The notes: generated by a model not told the origin, from the sequence alone. Counted from the stretch's first letter, positions 33,352-42,510 are shown. The stretch: 64,000 bases of DNA from Pseudarthrobacter sp. fls2-241-R2A-127 (GCF_030209355.1 NZ_JARVSF010000002.1:186001-250000), one strand, 5' to 3'. Numbers and translations: made by a program.

Positions 33352-34985
33352 TTCTCCCAAGGCGCCTTGATGGGGAAGTACTTTTCCAGGAACTCGGTCA
33401 CGGCTTCGGCGCGCTCGTCCGCACTGACCTCAGGGAAACTGCCGTCGTTCAGGCAGAAGAAGTCCATGTTCCGCTTCGCGAGCAGCTTGGGCAGGTATTT
33501 GATCCCGGCCCGCATGGTGGTGTCCACGTAGCGCACCTTCGCTGCTGTCTGGGTGACCGCGCGGCCCGTCAGCAGGGCGTAGTAGTGGTAGAACGAGTTG
33601 GTGACGGAAATGTTGTCCGCCGCACGGAACCGGCTGGCCGCCGTCTTCCGGAATTCCTCCGGAAACTCCTCCTCCATCTGGGCCACCAGGCTGCGCCGCA
33701 ACGGGGCGGCGGTGTGCTCCAGGTGCCGGGTGGTGATCCGGCCGAACCGGTTCCAGAGGAGCTTGCGGTTGACCCGGGCGGCGTTCTCAAACCCGCTGCG
33801 TTCGGCAGCGTTCTCGCCCAGGCCGATCCGGGTTTCGGCCTCGATGAACTTGGTGATGCCGCCGGGGGTGAAGAACATGTCCGGGCCTACCGGGCGGCCA
33901 AAGAACATGTCGTCATTGGAGTAGAGGAAGTGTTCGGACAATCCCTCAATGTGGTGGAGCTGGCACTCGACGGCCTGGGAATTGTGCGTGGGCAGCACGG
34001 AAGGGTCTGAAAAGAACTCTTCGCTGCGGACGATCGTGACGGATGGGTGCTCTGCCAGCCAGGCCGGCGCGGGGGAGTCCGTGGCGATGAAGATGCGGCG
34101 GATCCACGGGGCGAACATGTACACGGAGCGCAGTGCGTACTTGAGCTCGTTGATCTGCCGGAACCGGGCTTCATGGTCGTCGCCCTCGCCAAGGACCACA
34201 CCCTGCTGCTGTGCACGGCGGGCCGCAATGTATTCCGGAGAGCTTCCATCTACCCACGAAAAGACCAGGTCGATGTCGAAGCTGATGTCGCTGGCGTGGT
34301 CGGCGAACATGTTCTCGATGGTGGGCCAGGTGTGGCCGTAGCGTTCCACGGTGCCGCGGACGGCGTCCTGCCGCAGCATGGTCCTGCGGGTCAGGGAGTT
34401 CTCGATGGGGAGGATCAGTTCCTCGCCTTCGAAGGACCACAGCTCGATCTGGACACCGGCGGAGGCGCCGAATTCGAAACCGCCCACCGGTTCCACCCGC
34501 GGCCGGTACAGGCGGAAGATCCGTGCCTGCCGGTTGGAGGACAGTTCGCCGTCCGCCACCAGGACGGAGGTCTTCTTCTTGGCATCCACGGTCATGGAGT
34601 AGAAGGGTTCGTCCCGGCACGCCTCCACGAGGGCCGTGCGAAGTTTCTTCCGGCTCTTCCAGTCCAGCGCCACCACGGGCCGGTCGTTGTTGCCGCGGAC
34701 CAGGAGGTAGGCGAGGCCGGCGTTTGCCAGGACGTTGCGCAGGAACAGCAGGTCTTCCACCATGGCCTGGTAAGGGGTCCGGGTGTCGTTGATCAGGGCG
34801 TAGCGGCCCTTGTGCCGGACGACATCGGGGCGGTGCCTGAGCCGCTGCTCCGCCGCCGCCGACGTGATCTCAGCGTGAAATTGTTCCTCCACGGACGCCT
34901 GGCCACCGTAGTAGACCTCGTCCTGGACCGGTGCTTCTGTAATGGTTGTCTCCGTGGTGGTCGAAGTAAGCTTTCTTACCTGCAT
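33348..34985 (-). CDS. Stealth-family sugar-1-phosphate transferase
   Basis: A 545-residue cytoplasmic Stealth protein, a family of hexose- or GlcNAc-1-phosphate transferases that build phosphodiester-linked capsule or wall polysaccharides and includes the human GlcNAc-1-phosphotransferase. CR1 is FDIDLVFSWVDGSSPEY (residues 236-252), CR2 FRQINELKYALRSVYMFAPW (275-294), CR3 starts at LPTHNSQAVECQLHHIEGLS with SNDDMFFGRP (331-365), and a CR4-like part is near AKRNMDFFCLND. About 230 N-terminal residues are specific to the actinobacterial group. A HAD phosphatase gene lies 49 bp upstream on the same strand, probably in one operon. Confidence 0.9.
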   Translation of the reverse strand: MQVRKLTSTTTETTITEAPVQDEVYYGGQASVEEQFHAEITSAAAEQRLRHRPDVVRHKGRYALINDTRTPYQAMVEDLLFLRNVLANAGLAYLLVRGNNDRPVVALDWKSRKKLRTALVEACRDEPFYSMTVDAKKKTSVLVADGELSSNRQARIFRLYRPRVEPVGGFEFGASAGVQIELWSFEGEELILPIENSLTRRTMLRQDAVRGTVERYGHTWPTIENMFADHASDISFDIDLVFSWVDGSSPEYIAARRAQQQGVVLGEGDDHEARFRQINELKYALRSVYMFAPWIRRIFIATDSPAPAWLAEHPSVTIVRSEEFFSDPSVLPTHNSQAVECQLHHIEGLSEHFLYSNDDMFFGRPVGPDMFFTPGGITKFIEAETRIGLGENAAERSGFENAARVNRKLLWNRFGRITTRHLEHTAAPLRRSLVAQMEEEFPEEFRKTAASRFRAADNISVTNSFYHYYALLTGRAVTQTAAKVRYVDTTMRAGIKYLPKLLAKRNMDFFCLNDGSFPEVSADERAEAVTEFLEKYFPIKAPWEK

Positions 34986-35034
34986 GATAGTCCTGCCGTG
35001 GTAACAGCAGGTTTCGGACCGCCGCGGCAGGGAC

Positions 35035-35964
35035 TCAGGCGCCCAGTGCCTCCCGCCAGGCACGCAGGAAAGCGCCGCCGGCGTCGTCGTGGATCACCGT
35101 GCTGTCCAGTCCCAGGTCCGCTGCCGTGAGGACCGGATAGGGCTTGCTGGGCACGCCGTCCGCGGGCCGGACGTCAACGTGCTTGACCGGGTGGTCGTTA
35201 TGGTGCAACCAGTCGGCCATCGCATAGTCGGTCCGGGAATCGCCCACCGTCCGCCAGGCCTGGGGCGTGATGCCCTCCGCGGCCAGCAACTCCACCGCTC
35301 GGCTGGCGCCGAGATCCTTCCCCAGCCGCACGGACTCGATGTCCGTGGAGATGATGGTGGGATCCACCCGGTAGTCCACTTCGTCGTCGGAATTGGGCGC
35401 ATGGTGGTCCAGCCGGACAACGCCCAGGCCGTGCCGGCCCATAAGTTCTACGGCGTCAGCGTCGAACAGCTTTTGCTCGGCCAGGTAATCGGCGCTGGGC
35501 ACGTCGATGTGCTGCTCCACCGAGACCATGGCGCGTTTGGTTTCGTCAAAGAACATGTGGGCGGCGTAATCCTCCGCCACCAGGCGCCGGATGTCGTCGC
35601 CGTACGCCGCGGGCACGGCCAACTCCCGGTCCACGTGAATGGGGCCGGGCCCGGCAGAGGTGTAGCTGAACCAGACGGCGCCCTTTTCGCAGACGGCGTG
35701 GATGACCGTTCCGGCCGGAATCCCGGCGGCGATCATCGGTTCCATGACCTGTTCGCGGATGAACGCGTCCGAGCGGCCGGTGTTGAAGATGACGGGAATC
35801 CCGGCGGCGGCGAGGGCCACCAGGTCAAGGATGATGTCCGGTTTTACGTCGCGGGACACCGGGCTGGCCACCGGCCCGTCAACATCCAGCAGCAGCGCCA
35901 GCGGGGGCGCTGAAGGCAGGCGGGTTCCGGGCTTGGACACGGCGGGGGACTCGGATGCGGTCAT
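35035..35964 (-). CDS. HAD-superfamily phosphatase (Cof/IIB-like)
   Basis: A 309-residue HAD hydrolase. Motif I is LALLLDVDGPV with the nucleophile Asp, motif II includes IFNTGRSDAFI, and motif IV is TVGDSRTDYAMADWL; the cap between them is of the alpha/beta C2 type seen in sugar-phosphate phosphatases. KVVHIDVDG-like variants of known sugar phosphatases are not matched closely enough to name the substrate. Located immediately upstream of the Stealth gene, it may dephosphorylate a sugar phosphate in the same pathway; this is inference from position. Confidence 0.8.
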   Translation of the reverse strand: MTASESPAVSKPGTRLPSAPPLALLLDVDGPVASPVSRDVKPDIILDLVALAAAGIPVIFNTGRSDAFIREQVMEPMIAAGIPAGTVIHAVCEKGAVWFSYTSAGPGPIHVDRELAVPAAYGDDIRRLVAEDYAAHMFFDETKRAMVSVEQHIDVPSADYLAEQKLFDADAVELMGRHGLGVVRLDHHAPNSDDEVDYRVDPTIISTDIESVRLGKDLGASRAVELLAAEGITPQAWRTVGDSRTDYAMADWLHHNDHPVKHVDVRPADGVPSKPYPVLTAADLGLDSTVIHDDAGGAFLRAWREALGA

Positions 35965-36101
35965 GGCTCCATTCTGTCAGCAGGGACCGCCCGGCTGCCG
36001 GACAGCGGAGCGATGTGACGGATGGTCACTGTTTGGCTACAACCTGGCGCCGGTGCGCCCTGATACTTTCGCTGGGGCTGCGCGGTGCCTACTGTTGCAT
36101 G

Positions 36102-36401
36102 GTGATATTCAAAGCTGTGGGCGAGGGTCGCCCTTACCCCGACCATGGTTACAGCACCCCGAAACAGTGGGCGTCGCTGCCGCCGCGGCCGGTCCGGCTG
36201 GATGAACTGGTGACCACGAAGCGCACCCTGGACCTTGAGGCATTGCTGGCCGAAGACTCCACCTTCTTCGGTGACTTGTTCCCGCACGTCGTGCAGTACC
36301 AGGGAACCCTTTACCTGGAGGACGGCCTGCACCGCGCGGTTCGGACGGCGCTGCACCAGCGCACCGCGATCCATGCCCGGGTCCTGGTGATCGATGGCTA
36401 G
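36102..36401 (+). CDS. Small conserved protein with ParB-like EDGxHR motif
   Basis: A 99-residue protein. The C-terminal YLEDGLHRAVRTALHQRTAI, preceded by YQGTLYL, looks like the first motif of ParB/sulfiredoxin-fold proteins, and the N-terminus is GRPYPDHGYSTPKQWASLPP. Related actinobacterial proteins are sometimes called VapB antitoxins, but there is no antitoxin DNA-binding motif and no VapC partner, so I do not use that name. TACTGT lies six bases upstream of the GTG start, with no ribosome-binding site, suggesting a leaderless transcript; an ATG one codon earlier is the alternative. It overlaps the next gene by eight bases. Confidence 0.65.
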   Translation: MIFKAVGEGRPYPDHGYSTPKQWASLPPRPVRLDELVTTKRTLDLEALLAEDSTFFGDLFPHVVQYQGTLYLEDGLHRAVRTALHQRTAIHARVLVIDG

Positions 36402-37068
36402 CCGCGCCCCGAAGGACCTCAGCGTCCTGCATGGCCACCGCGTGGTGTCCGGCGCCGAGCTGCGGGCGGCGATGGAAGCGGCCAAAGAGGCGGACCAAAC
36501 GGCCCGGGTGCGCCGCCGTGTGCTGCACGGTGTGGTGCTGGTCCTCTTGGTGGGGCTGATCGCCGCCGCCATCATCGTTGCCCTGGCCATCATCAACGGG
36601 CGGCTGAAGGTGCCAACGGCAGAGCCGAGCCAGAAGCCGGTCTCTTCGTGCCCTACTGCGGTGTTTGACTACACGCCCAATGACAAGGTCAGCCTCAACG
36701 TCTATAACTCCACCACCCGGGCCGGCTTGGCCCGCTCCGTGGCGGATGAGTTCCTGGCGCGGAAGTTCGCGGTGGCCAATGTGTCGAGCGTCAACGCCGG
36801 CTACCGGGGCGTAGCGGCGGTGGTCTCAGGCGCCGCCGGGCAGGCTGCCGCCTTCACGGTCCAGCGCAATGTTCCGGGGTCTGACTACTTCCAGGACAGC
36901 CGGACCGACGCCAGCGTGGACGTGATCCTCGCCCATGACTTCGCAGCGCTGGTCCCGGCGGACGTGGTGGACCAGACCCCCGGCACGCTGGGCTGTCCCC
37001 GGGAGAGCCGCCGCACGGCGGACGCCAACAAGCTTCCGGTGACGCCGGCAGCCGCGCCGGCGCGCTGA
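36394..37068 (+). CDS. LytR C-terminal domain membrane protein
   Basis: A 224-residue protein: about 45 cytoplasmic residues, one membrane helix (VVLVLLVGLIAAAIIVALAI), and an exported LytR_C domain (VSLNVYNSTTRAGLARSVAD, then FAVANVSSVNAGYRGVAAVV and DASVDVILAHDFAALV). LytR_C domains accompany LytR-CpsA-Psr enzymes that attach glycopolymers to peptidoglycan; this protein has only the accessory domain. It is coupled to the small EDGxHR protein gene by overlap. Its stop abuts the stop of the convergent TetR gene. Confidence 0.85.
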   Translation: MASRAPKDLSVLHGHRVVSGAELRAAMEAAKEADQTARVRRRVLHGVVLVLLVGLIAAAIIVALAIINGRLKVPTAEPSQKPVSSCPTAVFDYTPNDKVSLNVYNSTTRAGLARSVADEFLARKFAVANVSSVNAGYRGVAAVVSGAAGQAAAFTVQRNVPGSDYFQDSRTDASVDVILAHDFAALVPADVVDQTPGTLGCPRESRRTADANKLPVTPAAAPAR

Positions 37069-37725
37069 TCACCCCTGGCCGGCCGCCGCCGGAAGGCCGG
37101 CCACGCGCAGTGGCTGCCCGTCGTCGTCGAACCTTGCCCCGGCCCCCAACTGGATGAACCGCACCGTCCGGGCCACCCGCGCTTCCAGTTCGGCAGGTTC
37201 ATCGCTGCCCCTGGCGGCGCTGGAGGACAACGTGCCCAGGATCAGCTGGGACTGCTGCCCCACGTCCGCCACCGGCAAGTAGCCCTGGTCCATGCCGTCA
37301 CGCAGGATGCCCTGCAGCAGGGTGCTGAGCTCGCTGACATGGTCGGAGAGTTTTGCAAAGGACGACGGCGACAGCACCGCCCCCATGGCCGGTCCCGGCG
37401 GGAGGTGGCGGCGGCTGAGGTCAACCACCTGGGCGCGGACGTAGAGGGCCAGCCGTTCCACCGGGTTCTCCAGCCGGCCCAGCGAGTCGCGCAGGTCCGA
37501 GAGGAACTTCTCGGTCTCCTCCAGCGCGTAGGAAATCAAGAGCTCTTCGATGTCCGCGTAATAGTTGTAGACAGCGGTACGGCCCACCCCTGCGTGCCGG
37601 GCCACGTCCGTCATGGTCAAGCCGGGAAGGCCGTGGGTGAAGAGCAGTTCGCCGAAGGCTGTGAGGATGCGGCGCTGGGTGTCGGCGCGTTGTTCGGCGT
37701 TGCTGGCCGCTGAAATCCTGGGCAT
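37069..37725 (-). CDS. TetR-family transcriptional regulator
   Basis: A 218-residue TetR regulator with an N-terminal helix-turn-helix (RILTAFGELLFTHGLPGLTM, DVARHAGVGRTAVYNYYADI). The ligand-binding domain is ordinary all-alpha sequence and gives no ligand hint. It ends where the convergent LytR_C gene ends. A DsbA-like gene lies downstream of the start on the same strand, transcribed toward it with 35 bp between, so DsbA-TetR may be one transcript. Confidence 0.88.
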   Translation of the reverse strand: MPRISAASNAEQRADTQRRILTAFGELLFTHGLPGLTMTDVARHAGVGRTAVYNYYADIEELLISYALEETEKFLSDLRDSLGRLENPVERLALYVRAQVVDLSRRHLPPGPAMGAVLSPSSFAKLSDHVSELSTLLQGILRDGMDQGYLPVADVGQQSQLILGTLSSSAARGSDEPAELEARVARTVRFIQLGAGARFDDDGQPLRVAGLPAAAGQG

Positions 37726-37760
37726 ACAGACACTTTACCGCGATGTGTCAGTAAAAAGAG

Positions 37761-38459
37761 CTAGATTGCGCAGCCGTCCGGCCCACAGGCCTCGGCCTCG
37801 GTGGAATTGACCAGCACCAACGGGTTGGCCTCCTGCCACGCCTGATTGAGTGCGCGGGTGAATGTTTCCGCGGGCTGGGCGCCGGACAGGCCGAACTTGC
37901 GGTCGATGACGAAGAACGGGACCCCGCTGATGCCCAGGGACTGCCCTTCCTGGAAATCGGACCGGACAGCATCCGAATACTTGTCCGTCGTGAAGAGTTC
38001 GTCCACCTCATGCTCCGGCAGGCCCAGATCGCGGCCCAGGCCGGCCAGGTAGTCCCGGCTGCCGATGTCCTTGCCGTGCTCGAAGTGGTCGCTGAGCAGG
38101 CGCTCCTTGGCGGCGTCCTGCTTGCCGTGGGCGGCAGCGAGGTGGATCAGCCGGTGCGCCGTGAAACTGTTGGCCACCACCACCTTGTCGAAGCGGTACT
38201 CCAGGCCCTCATCCGTGGCCTGCTGTGCTACATGGTCGAACATCTGTGAGACCTGTTGGGCAGGCATCCCCTTGCGGCTGCTCAGGTATTCCAACTCGGT
38301 GCCATCGAAGTGCTCCGGCAGGCCCGGATCCAGCTGGTAGCTCCGCCACACCACCTCAACCGCGTCACGGTGCGGGAAGGACGCCAGGGCGGCCTCAAAG
38401 CGGCGCTTGCCGATGAAGCACCACGGGCAGGCAACGTCGGACCAGATCTCAATCTTCAT
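37761..38459 (-). CDS. DsbA-family (FrnE-like) thiol oxidoreductase
   Basis: A 232-residue thioredoxin-fold protein with a helical insertion. The start MKIEIWSDVACPWCFIGKRR contains the CPWC active site (Cys11, Cys14), and GISGVPFFVIDRKFGLSGAQ near residue 175 is the cis-Pro loop. A C-terminal CGPDGC pair is an extra feature of the FrnE group. There is no signal peptide, so it acts in the cytoplasm, perhaps as a disulfide isomerase or mycothiol-linked oxidoreductase. The ATG before KIEIW was chosen; the open frame continues 99 codons upstream without similarity. Confidence 0.92.
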   Translation of the reverse strand: MKIEIWSDVACPWCFIGKRRFEAALASFPHRDAVEVVWRSYQLDPGLPEHFDGTELEYLSSRKGMPAQQVSQMFDHVAQQATDEGLEYRFDKVVVANSFTAHRLIHLAAAHGKQDAAKERLLSDHFEHGKDIGSRDYLAGLGRDLGLPEHEVDELFTTDKYSDAVRSDFQEGQSLGISGVPFFVIDRKFGLSGAQPAETFTRALNQAWQEANPLVLVNSTEAEACGPDGCAI

Positions 38460-38676
38460 GGCATGCATAACTGAACGGCAGGGGGCTGCCATTCCGGCAC
38501 CTGTTATGAGATCCGCCACATTGGGTCTTGTGGTGGCGGCCATCGTGGGCAATAGTCGGATCAGTTGGTCATGCAGCGGCCTGCGGAAAAGAAAACGCAT
38601 CGGGTGCGTGAAGGCCGCCCGGTACCGTTTTGCCCGGCCCGCTGGGGAGCCCGGCCTGTAACCTGGGAGGCCAGGA

Positions 38677-39747
38677 ATGCGGATTGGACTTGTCTCAGGG
38701 CCGTGGATCCCGGTCCCGCCGGCAACGTACGGTGGCACTGAAAGAGTGGTGGACACCCTTGCCCGTGGCTTCGCCGCCGCAGGGCATGAGGTCCTGCTGG
38801 CGGCGCCGCTCGAGAGTACCTGCCCGGTGCGGCTCGTGCCGGGGATGCGTCCGGCCGAGTATGCGGGGTTGGGTACCAGCCTCAGCGAGCTCAGCCATGT
38901 TGTCAGGGCCTATGAGGGGTTGCAGGACGTGGACATCATCCACGACCACACGATGGCCGGGCCCCTCTACCTGCACCGGCCGCCCGGAGTGCCGGTGGCC
39001 ACCACCATCCACGGGCCGATCCACGCCCAGGCGGCCGACATCTACCGTGCCGTTGCCCGGCGCGGTGCGGTGATCGCCATCTCCCGGGACCAGGCATCCC
39101 ACGCTCCCGCTGTTCCCGTCACCCGGATCATCCACCACGGAATGGACCTCTCCGCCGTGCCCTTGGGGACCGGCAGCGGGGGCTACTTGTGCTTCGTGGG
39201 CCGCTCCAGCCCGGACAAGGGCCTGCTGGAGGCGATCACGATTGCCCGGCAGGCAGGCATGCACCTCAAGATCGCCGTGAAGATGCGGGAACCGGATGAA
39301 GTGCGCTACTTCCGGGAGGTCATCGAGCCGATGCTGGGCTCCAACGAGGATTTCGTGGGGGAAGTGGACGATGCCGCCAAACACCGGCTGGTTGGCGAGG
39401 CAACGGCGTTCCTCAACCCCATCCAGTGGTCCGAACCGTTCGGCCTGGTGATGATCGAGGCGCTCGCCACCGGCACCCCCGTGATCGGCACGCTCATCGG
39501 CGCGGCCCCGGAAATCGTGGAGCACGGCCGGACGGGCTTCCTGGGAAAAACCGAGGAACTCGCCGACTTCGTGGCGGCCGCGGCCGGGCTGGACAGGGCT
39601 GTGTGCCGGCAAACCGCGGAGGACCGGTTCAGCGCCGGCCGCATGGTGGCCGACCACCTGGAGCTCTACGCCGAGCTCATTGAAGGGAGGACGCCGTCAG
39701 GGGTTCCGCAGGCTCCCCGGGTGCACCAGAATCTATTGGGGGCATGA
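38677..39747 (+). CDS. Glycosyltransferase family 4
   Basis: A 356-residue GT-B glycosyltransferase. PPATYGGTERVVDTLARGFA with the glycine-rich acceptor loop, DIIHDHT, and the donor-binding NPIQWSEPFGLVMIEALATG followed by GTPVIGTLIGAAPEIVEHG are present. Close relatives transfer hexoses onto lipids or glycans; the acceptor is not known. GGGAGG precedes the ATG by six bases. It lies 49 bp upstream of a glucan-debranching-type hydrolase and probably forms a two-gene unit with it. Confidence 0.9.
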   Translation: MRIGLVSGPWIPVPPATYGGTERVVDTLARGFAAAGHEVLLAAPLESTCPVRLVPGMRPAEYAGLGTSLSELSHVVRAYEGLQDVDIIHDHTMAGPLYLHRPPGVPVATTIHGPIHAQAADIYRAVARRGAVIAISRDQASHAPAVPVTRIIHHGMDLSAVPLGTGSGGYLCFVGRSSPDKGLLEAITIARQAGMHLKIAVKMREPDEVRYFREVIEPMLGSNEDFVGEVDDAAKHRLVGEATAFLNPIQWSEPFGLVMIEALATGTPVIGTLIGAAPEIVEHGRTGFLGKTEELADFVAAAAGLDRAVCRQTAEDRFSAGRMVADHLELYAELIEGRTPSGVPQAPRVHQNLLGA

Positions 39748-39796
39748 ATGCTTCCCGATTCCCCGGGCGGCATCTGCCGGAGAAGGGAGCCCTTCC

Positions 39797-41965
39797 ATGA
39801 CCGCCTGGAACGAAGACAACGAGGCCGCAGTATCCGATTCGGGCTCGGTCACGGTCCTTGAAGGATCATCGTTCTGCATCTCCTCCGGTACCGGCGACAT
39901 CAGCCCGGACGCCGGCACCAACGGAGTGTTCTTCCAGGACACGCGCATCATCTCGCGCTGGACGCTCCGCATCAACGGAGCGTTGCGCGAACCGTTGTCC
40001 GCCCAGCGCCCGCAACCGTTCGAGGCCACCTTCGTGGGCCGCGCCAAATGGCCCGGCGGCAGGTTTGACAGCCCGCTGGTGGTCCGCCAGGTCCGCCACA
40101 TCGGTCCGGGCCTGCAGGACGACATCTCGCTGGAGAACTACGCGTCCGAACCGGTGGAGTGTGACATCGAACTGCTGGTCGACGCCGACCAGGCCGACCT
40201 GTTCGATGTGAAGGGCGGACGGACCACAGGAGCAGATGACACCACGCGGACGGTGTCGGAAGGGCGGCTGGTCATCGAAGCCGAAAGGCACGGCCAGCAG
40301 CGCGGTTCGGCCATCGGCGCGCGGGACGCCGAAGTCAGCACGGATGGACTGCGCTTCCACGTGACCGTCCCTGCCAGGGGCAAATGGGCCACGAGTGTAA
40401 TCGTGGTGCCGCTGGTTAACGGGGAGGCACCCGAAAAGCCCTTCAAGGAAGGGCAGTTGCCGCACCACCGTGAGGGCGTGCGCCGGCACCTGGACTGGGA
40501 GGAAGGCGTTCCACGGATCAGCATCGAGGACTCCAGCTTCCAGAACGTGCTCAACCGGAGCCAAAGCGATCTTGGTGCCCTGCGCATCTTCGACGCCCAC
40601 CATCCCAACCGGGCCGCGGTGGCGGCCGGGGCGCCATGGTTCATGGCCTTGTTCGGCCGGGATTCGCTGCTGACCTCCTACATGAGCCTGATGGTCAACC
40701 CCAACCTCGCCCTGGGCACGCTCCAAACCCTGGCCGGGATCCAGGGGAAAAAGGTGGACGTGGATTCCGAAGAGGAACCCGGCCGCATCCCGCACGAAGT
40801 CCGGCTCGGCGTCACCGCCGGCCTGTCCTTGGGCGGTACGGCGTACTACGGCACTGCCGACGCCACGCCCCTTTTCGTCTCCACCTTGGGCGAGCTCAGC
40901 CGGTGGGGCCTGTCCCGGGATGCGATCCAGCCGCTGCTGGCGCACGCGGACCGGGCTCTGGAGTGGATCGAAAAATACGGCGACCGCGATGGCGACGGCT
41001 TCGTGGAATACCTCCGGCCCAACGACCACGGCCTGGTGAACCAAGGCTGGAAGGACTCCTGGGACGGGATCAACTTCGCCGACGGGACCATCGCCGAAGC
41101 CCCGATCGCCCTCTGCGAGGTCCAGGCCTACGTGTACTCCGCCTACCTGGGCAGGTCCCTGCTGGCCCATTGGAGCGGCGAGTCCGCCCTGGAAAAACAC
41201 TGGGCAGACAAGGCAGCAGCCTTCAAGGAGGAGTTCAACAAGAAGTTCTGGCTCCCGGACAAGGGCTACTACGCGGTGGCCCTGGACAAGGACAAGCGGC
41301 CGGTCGATGCACTGACCTCCAACATCGGCCACTGCCTGTGGACGGGCGTCGTGGACGAAGACAAAGCCGTGTCCGTCATGGAAAACCTGATGTCCCCCCA
41401 GATGTTCACCGGCTGGGGAATCCGCACGCTGGCTTCCGACATGGGCGCCTACAACCCCGTCAGCTACCACAACGGCTCGGTGTGGCCCCACGATACGGCG
41501 CTGGTGGCCACCGGGCTGATGCGGTACGGGTTCGTGGACGAGGCCAAGCGGGTTGCCTCGGGGATCCTCGACGCCGCCCGGCACTTCGATGGCCGGTTGC
41601 CGGAGCTGTTTTGCGGGTTCGACCGTGGCGAGTACCCCGGCCCGGTTCCGTACCCCACCGCGTGCTCGCCGCAGGCCTGGGCCGCGGCGGCGCCGGTGCA
41701 GCTGGCGCGGATCCTGCTGCGGTTCGACCCCGTCTTCACCCGCGGGGTGGTGCACCTGGCACCGATCCTGCCGGAGTCCGTGGGTACCTTCCGGGCGGAA
41801 AATGTCCTGCTGGACGGAAGCCGGGTGACCATCAACGCCACCGGAACCACAGGCACCATTGAAGGCCTTCCGCCGGGACTGAAGCTGCTCGCCGAGCCCC
41901 GCCCGCCGCTTGCCTACCCGCTGGAAGGGGCGGCTGCGGGCGTTGGCACCCGCAGGCTCCCCTAA
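39797..41965 (+). CDS. Amylo-alpha-1,6-glucosidase / glycogen-debranching-type hydrolase
   Basis: A 722-residue protein: an N-terminal debranching beta-domain (residues 15-220, SSFCISSGTGDISPD, GVFFQDTRIISRWTLRING) and a C-terminal (alpha/alpha)6-barrel with FMALFGRDSLLTSYMSL, NDHGLVNQGWKDSWDGINF, TGWGIRTLASDM and YHNGSVWPHDTALVATGLMR. The Asp and Glu residues in these blocks are candidate catalytic acids. Relatives act on alpha-glucans, trehalose or glucosylglycerate, so substrate is open. AAGGGAG lies upstream. The pairing with a GT4 gene suggests turnover of a specific glucoside. Its stop overlaps the convergent acetyltransferase gene by four bases. Confidence 0.9.
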   Translation: MTAWNEDNEAAVSDSGSVTVLEGSSFCISSGTGDISPDAGTNGVFFQDTRIISRWTLRINGALREPLSAQRPQPFEATFVGRAKWPGGRFDSPLVVRQVRHIGPGLQDDISLENYASEPVECDIELLVDADQADLFDVKGGRTTGADDTTRTVSEGRLVIEAERHGQQRGSAIGARDAEVSTDGLRFHVTVPARGKWATSVIVVPLVNGEAPEKPFKEGQLPHHREGVRRHLDWEEGVPRISIEDSSFQNVLNRSQSDLGALRIFDAHHPNRAAVAAGAPWFMALFGRDSLLTSYMSLMVNPNLALGTLQTLAGIQGKKVDVDSEEEPGRIPHEVRLGVTAGLSLGGTAYYGTADATPLFVSTLGELSRWGLSRDAIQPLLAHADRALEWIEKYGDRDGDGFVEYLRPNDHGLVNQGWKDSWDGINFADGTIAEAPIALCEVQAYVYSAYLGRSLLAHWSGESALEKHWADKAAAFKEEFNKKFWLPDKGYYAVALDKDKRPVDALTSNIGHCLWTGVVDEDKAVSVMENLMSPQMFTGWGIRTLASDMGAYNPVSYHNGSVWPHDTALVATGLMRYGFVDEAKRVASGILDAARHFDGRLPELFCGFDRGEYPGPVPYPTACSPQAWAAAAPVQLARILLRFDPVFTRGVVHLAPILPESVGTFRAENVLLDGSRVTINATGTTGTIEGLPPGLKLLAEPRPPLAYPLEGAAAGVGTRRLP

Positions 41966-42495
41966 AGAAGGGGGCGTTCCAGCACGAAGTCGTGTTCCAC
42001 CGTGCTGCCCAGCCGGAAGGACTTGGTTCCCACCTTGCGGAAACCCGATTTCTCATAGAAACGGATGGCCCGGGCGTTCTGGCTGTTGACGCCCAGCCAG
42101 GCCCCGGCCGCACCTGCTGCGGCGGCTGCCTCGAGGCTGACGTGCATGAGTTCGGCGGCGGCGCCCAACCCGTGGTAATCAGGGTGGACGTAGCACTTGC
42201 TGATCTCCACGGACGGGACCAGCGTCAGCGCAGAGGACACATCCGGGTCCGCGGCGGGCCGGTCCACCAGCAGGCTGTAGCCGGTGAGCGGACCGTCGGC
42301 GTCGATGACCAGGACGGTGATGTCCGGATCCGCGAGGTAGCCCGCGAAGTGCGCTTCGCTGAGCGTGTTGGCCAGGTGCGCGGCAATGTCGGACGGTGAC
42401 GACGACGGCGGGCAGGCCAGCGGGAAGGTGACGGCTGCCAGCGCGGCCAGCGGGCCGGCGTCGTCCGCTGTTGCCTTGCGGATGGTGTGGGTCAT
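41962..42495 (-). CDS. GNAT-family N-acetyltransferase
   Basis: A 177-residue acetyltransferase. ITVLVIDADGPLTGYSLLVD forms the central strands, EISKCYVHPDYHGLGAAAEL the acetyl-CoA loop (variant of R/Q-x-x-G-x-G/A), and GAWLGVNSQNARAIRFYEKS the C-terminal signature ending at GFRKVG. Acceptor is unknown; the closest family style is ribosomal-protein or small-molecule amine acetylation. It lies 15 bp downstream of the dehydrogenase gene, on the same strand. Confidence 0.9.
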   Translation of the reverse strand: MTHTIRKATADDAGPLAALAAVTFPLACPPSSSPSDIAAHLANTLSEAHFAGYLADPDITVLVIDADGPLTGYSLLVDRPAADPDVSSALTLVPSVEISKCYVHPDYHGLGAAAELMHVSLEAAAAAGAAGAWLGVNSQNARAIRFYEKSGFRKVGTKSFRLGSTVEHDFVLERPLL

Positions 42496-42510
42496 GGGGA
42501 TCCTCCCGGC

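Noticed and set aside
36102..36401. VapB antitoxin
   Set aside because: No ribbon-helix-helix or AbrB motif and no PIN-domain toxin beside it.
39866..41755. Long open minus-strand frame across the debranching enzyme
   Set aside because: It shadows a gene with clear family motifs and has no start signal or homology of its own.
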